Shown here one piece after another: positions 4,214-7,073 of a stretch of DNA of 7,073 nucleotides. The notes below the pieces were generated by a model that saw nothing but the letters and a program-made list of their open reading frames with translations, ran no database searches and was not told where the DNA came from. Source of the DNA: an uncultured Lachnospiraceae bacterium. Lineage in GTDB: Bacteria; Bacillota; Clostridia; Lachnospirales; Lachnospiraceae. Position 1 is the stretch's first letter, and each line of letters begins with the position of its first letter. A program made the position numbers and the translations under genes. Location: contig CAJUNP010000061.1 of assembly GCA_910587935.1 (NCBI GenBank), positions 1-7,073 on the forward strand, given 5' to 3'.

Positions 4214-6775
4214 TTACGTGTACTGCTTTATAACCTTTTTTAATAGATCTATATCAATGGGTTTTGCAAGATGGACATTCATGCCTGCGTTCAAAGCTTC
4301 TTTTTCATCTTCTACAAACGCATTGGCTGTCATTGCTATGATCGGCATTGTTCTGGCATCTTTGCGTTCTAATGCCCTGATGGCCCGCGTTGCTTCATAT
4401 CCGTTCATAACAGGCATCTGGACATCCATTAATATAGCGTCAAATTCTCCTTCTTCAGAATTAATAAAGCGTTCCAATACCAGCTGCCCATTTTCGACAA
4501 TCTCACAGTATGCGCCTTCCATTGACAAAATTTCCGCCAATATCTCCGCATTAATCTCATTATCCTCGGCAGCAAGAAAACGAAGTCCCTCCAGGTTCCC
4601 GTCTTCCTCCTCTTCGAACTCTTTCTCTTTCTTTTTTCCTGCCTGTATTTCTGCAACTTTTTGCTTTAATGAAGATACAAAAAACGGCTTTTGAAGAATA
4701 TCCGTATTTTCTCCGCGAAGCAATTCTTCCGTGCAGCCAATATCATAAGATACCAAAAACAGAATCGGCGCCGTATTCTGCAACGCTTCTTGTATCCTGT
4801 TTATTATTTGCATGTCACCCTGCACATCCCAATCAAACAGAACCAATTGATAGGCCTTGCCTATTCTTCTTCCATCCTGTATCTGGCGGAGAGCCTCCTC
4901 ACCGTTAAGCGCGGTATCCACTTCCACGCCGGTATCCTTCATAAGCATCTGTATATTTTCGCCGTACCGTACATCTCCTTCTACAGCTAAAACGCGGGTT
5001 ATTCCGCTATTTATCCAAAACTGCTTATCCGCCTGCTCTTCCGGTATACGGAATTCCAATTCCACCCGGAAAAGACTTCCTTTGTTTACTTCACTGGAAA
5101 CATCTATCGTACCGCCCATTAGCTCTACGATATTTTTCGTTATAGCCATTCCAAGCCCCGTACCCTGGACTTTGTTTGTCGTACTGTTTTCCGCCCTGGT
5201 AAACGCGTCAAAAATAGTCTTCAGGTATTCCGGAGTCATACCATAACCGTCATCTTCCACTTCTATCTGGATATGCTCATACTGGGTTGACCGCTGTTTC
5301 ATGCCAATAATGCGAAACCAGATATTTCCCCCTACGGGCGTATATTTTACGGCATTAGAAAGAAGGTTGATTAAAATCTGATTGACTCTTGTTTCATCTC
5401 CCAGTAAATATTCGTGCTTAACATCTGTTACCTCAACATGAAATTTCTGTTCCCTTGCAGCTGCCATGGGCCGGATAATTGCATCCACGGACGATACCAT
5501 ATCGCTTAAAGTAAACCGCTCAACAGTTAGCACCACTTTCCCGCTCTCAATCTTGGAAACATCCAGAATATCGTTGATCAGGCTAAGCAGATGCTGACCG
5601 GAAGCCATTATCTTTTTGGTATATTCTTTTACTCTGTCCGGATTTTCCGCATCCTTGGAAAGTAACGCCGTAAAACCAAGGACTGCATTCATGGGTGTCC
5701 GGATATCATGAGACATATTTGACAGAAACATTGTTTTGGAATTACTTGCAAGCTGCGCCGCATGTAATGCCTCCGCAAGCTGTTTATTGTGTAATTCTCT
5801 TTCTGCTTCCCTTTCTTTTCTCAGCTTATTCTGCTGTCTTTGGTTAAAATAATATAAAATGAAACACAGGAAAAATGCAATCAACATGACGGAAACTACA
5901 ATCAGAATATTTTGATTTACAGTCTTTCCCTCCTGCTGAATCGCCTCAATCGGTACGTAGCCAACAAGATAAATTGTTCCTTCATTAACCGTCCACATGT
6001 AATTCAGAGCCTTTTTATTTCTGACATTATGGTAAAACATGATGTTTTTCCCATTCTCAACACACTCGGAGATATTTGCACGAATCTCCTCTTCCTTTAT
6101 GTCATTGGCCCGGTAAAAATCTTCCAGATTTAAATGTCCTGCGTTCCGCTCTCCCATTCCCTTTGGTTTTAAAACAAACCTTTGCGTCTGCGCATCCATA
6201 ATATAAAGCATTGCCCGCTTATCATAAAACCCTTCCGGAAGGGATCTGTCAAAGGAGTCATATATATATTCTACATAAAGATCGGCAATTTCCTGTCCGT
6301 CCTTAATAACAGGACACTTCATTGAATATGCCCATGTTCCCATATAATTCACATAAGATTGAGAAATTTCCAGGCCGTCTAATATTCCACTTGGAGCAAA
6401 TTCCAGACCGTCCTCAGAGAATATTTCCCCTGTACTGGAAATTCCTTCTGTCTCCCCTGACCCAATTAACGATACTTTTACCATTGCCTGCGTCTTCTCA
6501 TAGGAGAGAATATAGTCTTCAGGATTTTCGGCTTTTGCAGCTTCTTTAGCCATTAGCTTTTGAAACTCTGCTTCTTTATTTAGAATTGATTCAATTGTGC
6601 ACTTTATCAAATCCAAACTTTCACTTAGATTCTGAATGGCAGAGTCTGACATCTCTATGGATATTTTGCGCGCTACCGAAAACACGACAACGCTCAATAT
6701 ACCAAAAACTAAAACAATGGAAAAAAGCAAGGAAATCCCTTTGTCTTTCATTTTCTGATCATGCCTCTTCTTCAT
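4214..6775 (-). CDS. Membrane hybrid sensor histidine kinase with two receiver domains
   Basis: The 853 residues comprise TM1 (about 14-35), an extracellular region of about 250 residues that looks Cache-like, TM2 (about 290-310), a charged coiled-coil linker (312-345), HisKA with SNMSHDIRTPMN (H356), and an ATPase domain with the N-box INLLSNAVKYTP (N474), DDGYGM and GTGLGMAITKNIVELMGG. Receiver 1 follows (about 593-710; D648, K696), then an acidic/lysine linker (713-727) and receiver 2 (about 730-853; E737, D738, phosphoacceptor D784 in LMDVQMPVMNG, T817, K838). It has no HPt or DNA-binding domain, so the phosphate must leave to a separate protein or act within. Receiver 1 has lost one acidic residue (EGD instead of an acidic pair). 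The start has GGAG 7 nt upstream. It is first in an operon with the binding lipoprotein, the likely ligand-presenting partner. The domain calls are firm, the Cache label moderate and the stimulus unknown. Confidence 0.95.
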   Translation of the reverse strand: MKKRHDQKMKDKGISLLFSIVLVFGILSVVVFSVARKISIEMSDSAIQNLSESLDLIKCTIESILNKEAEFQKLMAKEAAKAENPEDYILSYEKTQAMVKVSLIGSGETEGISSTGEIFSEDGLEFAPSGILDGLEISQSYVNYMGTWAYSMKCPVIKDGQEIADLYVEYIYDSFDRSLPEGFYDKRAMLYIMDAQTQRFVLKPKGMGERNAGHLNLEDFYRANDIKEEEIRANISECVENGKNIMFYHNVRNKKALNYMWTVNEGTIYLVGYVPIEAIQQEGKTVNQNILIVVSVMLIAFFLCFILYYFNQRQQNKLRKEREAERELHNKQLAEALHAAQLASNSKTMFLSNMSHDIRTPMNAVLGFTALLSKDAENPDRVKEYTKKIMASGQHLLSLINDILDVSKIESGKVVLTVERFTLSDMVSSVDAIIRPMAAAREQKFHVEVTDVKHEYLLGDETRVNQILINLLSNAVKYTPVGGNIWFRIIGMKQRSTQYEHIQIEVEDDGYGMTPEYLKTIFDAFTRAENSTTNKVQGTGLGMAITKNIVELMGGTIDVSSEVNKGSLFRVELEFRIPEEQADKQFWINSGITRVLAVEGDVRYGENIQMLMKDTGVEVDTALNGEEALRQIQDGRRIGKAYQLVLFDWDVQGDMQIINRIQEALQNTAPILFLVSYDIGCTEELLRGENTDILQKPFFVSSLKQKVAEIQAGKKKEKEFEEEEDGNLEGLRFLAAEDNEINAEILAEILSMEGAYCEIVENGQLVLERFINSEEGEFDAILMDVQMPVMNGYEATRAIRALERKDARTMPIIAMTANAFVEDEKEALNAGMNVHLAKPIDIDLLKKVIKQYT

Positions 6776-6839
6776 ACCCGTTCTCCAAACATAACCTTAC
6801 AGCCTTCTTAGTCCAGACGACAAAATACTGTGTTGTAAT

Positions 6840-6869
6840 ATTATACTCTTTTCATGATTTTGATGTCAA
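6840..6869 (-). promoter_or_regulatory. Near-consensus sigma-A promoter of the hybrid kinase operon
   Basis: On the minus strand a perfect TTGACA (6864-6869), an 18-bp spacer and a perfect TATAAT (6840-6845) are present. The start is expected near 6833, giving a leader of about 58 nt before the kinase ATG. I see no operator-like repeat around it. Expression is probably constitutive, unlike the left-hand regulator module. Confidence 0.88.
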
Positions 6870-6908
6870 CAAAAGCCGAAAAAGACCGCAGACATCTTTT
6901 CTGCGATC
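6870..6908 (-). terminator. Rho-independent terminator after tRNA-Asn
   Basis: A 9-bp stem (6884-6892 with 6900-6908, one G-U pair) has a 7-nt loop. The minus-strand RNA then reads TTTTTCGGCTTTTG. It lies 25 bp past the tRNA-Asn end and stops just before the -35 of the kinase promoter. Confidence 0.88.
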
Positions 6909-6933
6909 TTCTTCCACTTTATATAACATTCAA

Positions 6934-7005
6934 CTCCCCGAGTAGGGCTCGAACCTACAACAACTCGGTTAACAGCCGAGTGCTCTACCATTGAGCTATC
7001 GAGGA
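6934..7005 (-). tRNA. tRNA-Asn(GUU)
   Basis: Acceptor TCCTCGA pairs with TCGGGGA (one G-U pair), followed by discriminator G73, the asparagine identity base. The D arm is GCTC/GAGC. The anticodon stem CTCGG/CCGAG closes loop CTGTTAA with anticodon GTT (6971-6973). The T arm is GTAGG-TTCGAGC-CCTAC. No CCA is encoded. Confidence 0.97.
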
Positions 7006-7037
7006 TTATTCTTCCAATCCCGTCTTTAGGATTTAGC

Positions 7038-7043
7038 ACTATA
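7038..7043 (-). promoter_or_regulatory. Possible -10 element for tRNA-Asn
   Basis: TATAGT on the minus strand lies about 33 bp before the tRNA 5' end, at a plausible distance for a short leader. The -35 zone 17-18 bp upstream (GTATTA or GGTATT) is poor, and the window ends soon after. The tRNA could instead be co-transcribed with genes beyond the edge. Confidence 0.3.
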
Positions 7044-7073
7044 ATTCTTTAGGAGCAATTTAATACCATACAC

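Noticed and set aside
4218..5246. Several overlapping plus-strand open frames opposite the hybrid kinase
   Set aside because: All are antisense to a full-length, motif-complete gene, overlap each other and are rich in the residues expected from antisense reading. None has a start signal.
7024..7053. TCCTAAAGA occurring twice upstream of tRNA-Asn
   Set aside because: A 9-base repeat with no promoter or structural context at the window edge gives too little to support a function.
1..7073. CRISPR array, insertion sequence, riboswitch or origin
   Set aside because: No regularly spaced repeats, transposase, terminal inverted repeats, conserved riboswitch core or DnaA-box cluster could be seen on either strand.

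Overview
The window looks like chromosomal DNA of a low-to-mid GC Gram-positive anaerobe, most likely a Lachnospiraceae-type Clostridium relative. The grounds are near-consensus sigma-A promoters, AGGAG-type ribosome binding sites, a Gram-positive lipobox, tRNA genes without an encoded CCA end, and family types common in that group. The exact genus cannot be fixed from the sequence. Every gene I can support lies on the minus strand, so transcription runs from right to left.

Right part (7073 to about 2881). A tRNA-Asn(GUU) gene is followed by a clear terminator. Nine bases later comes an almost perfect sigma-A promoter (TTGACA, 18 bp, TATAAT). It drives a two-gene operon: an 853-residue membrane hybrid histidine kinase (extracellular sensor domain, HisKA, HATPase, two receiver domains) and, 16 bp downstream, a 438-residue family-1 type solute-binding lipoprotein. 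There is no permease or ATPase gene beside the binding protein and no DNA-binding regulator beside the kinase. I infer that the lipoprotein is a ligand-presenting partner of the kinase rather than a transporter subunit.

Middle (2880 to 2570). A tRNA-Glu(UUC) gene and a tRNA-Cys(GCA) gene each have their own sigma-A promoter, and they share one terminator. No terminator separates the binding-protein gene from the tRNA-Glu promoter.

Left part (2569 to 1). This is an OmpR-type response regulator, a short-loop two-TM sensor kinase (ATGA overlap), a Rho-independent terminator, and then the start of an ABC transporter ATPase cut by the window edge. The arrangement resembles the BceRS-BceAB and related peptide-sensing/detoxification modules. 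A 25-bp sequence built of two half-sites 11 bp apart occurs upstream of both the regulator operon and the ABC gene with one mismatch. A further variant site lies in front of the ABC gene. These are the best candidates for the regulator's binding sites and would make the module autoregulated.

The most interesting signals are the kinase/binding-protein pair without a transporter, the shared operator repeat and its rearranged third copy, and the inverted repeat straddling the tRNA-Cys promoter.
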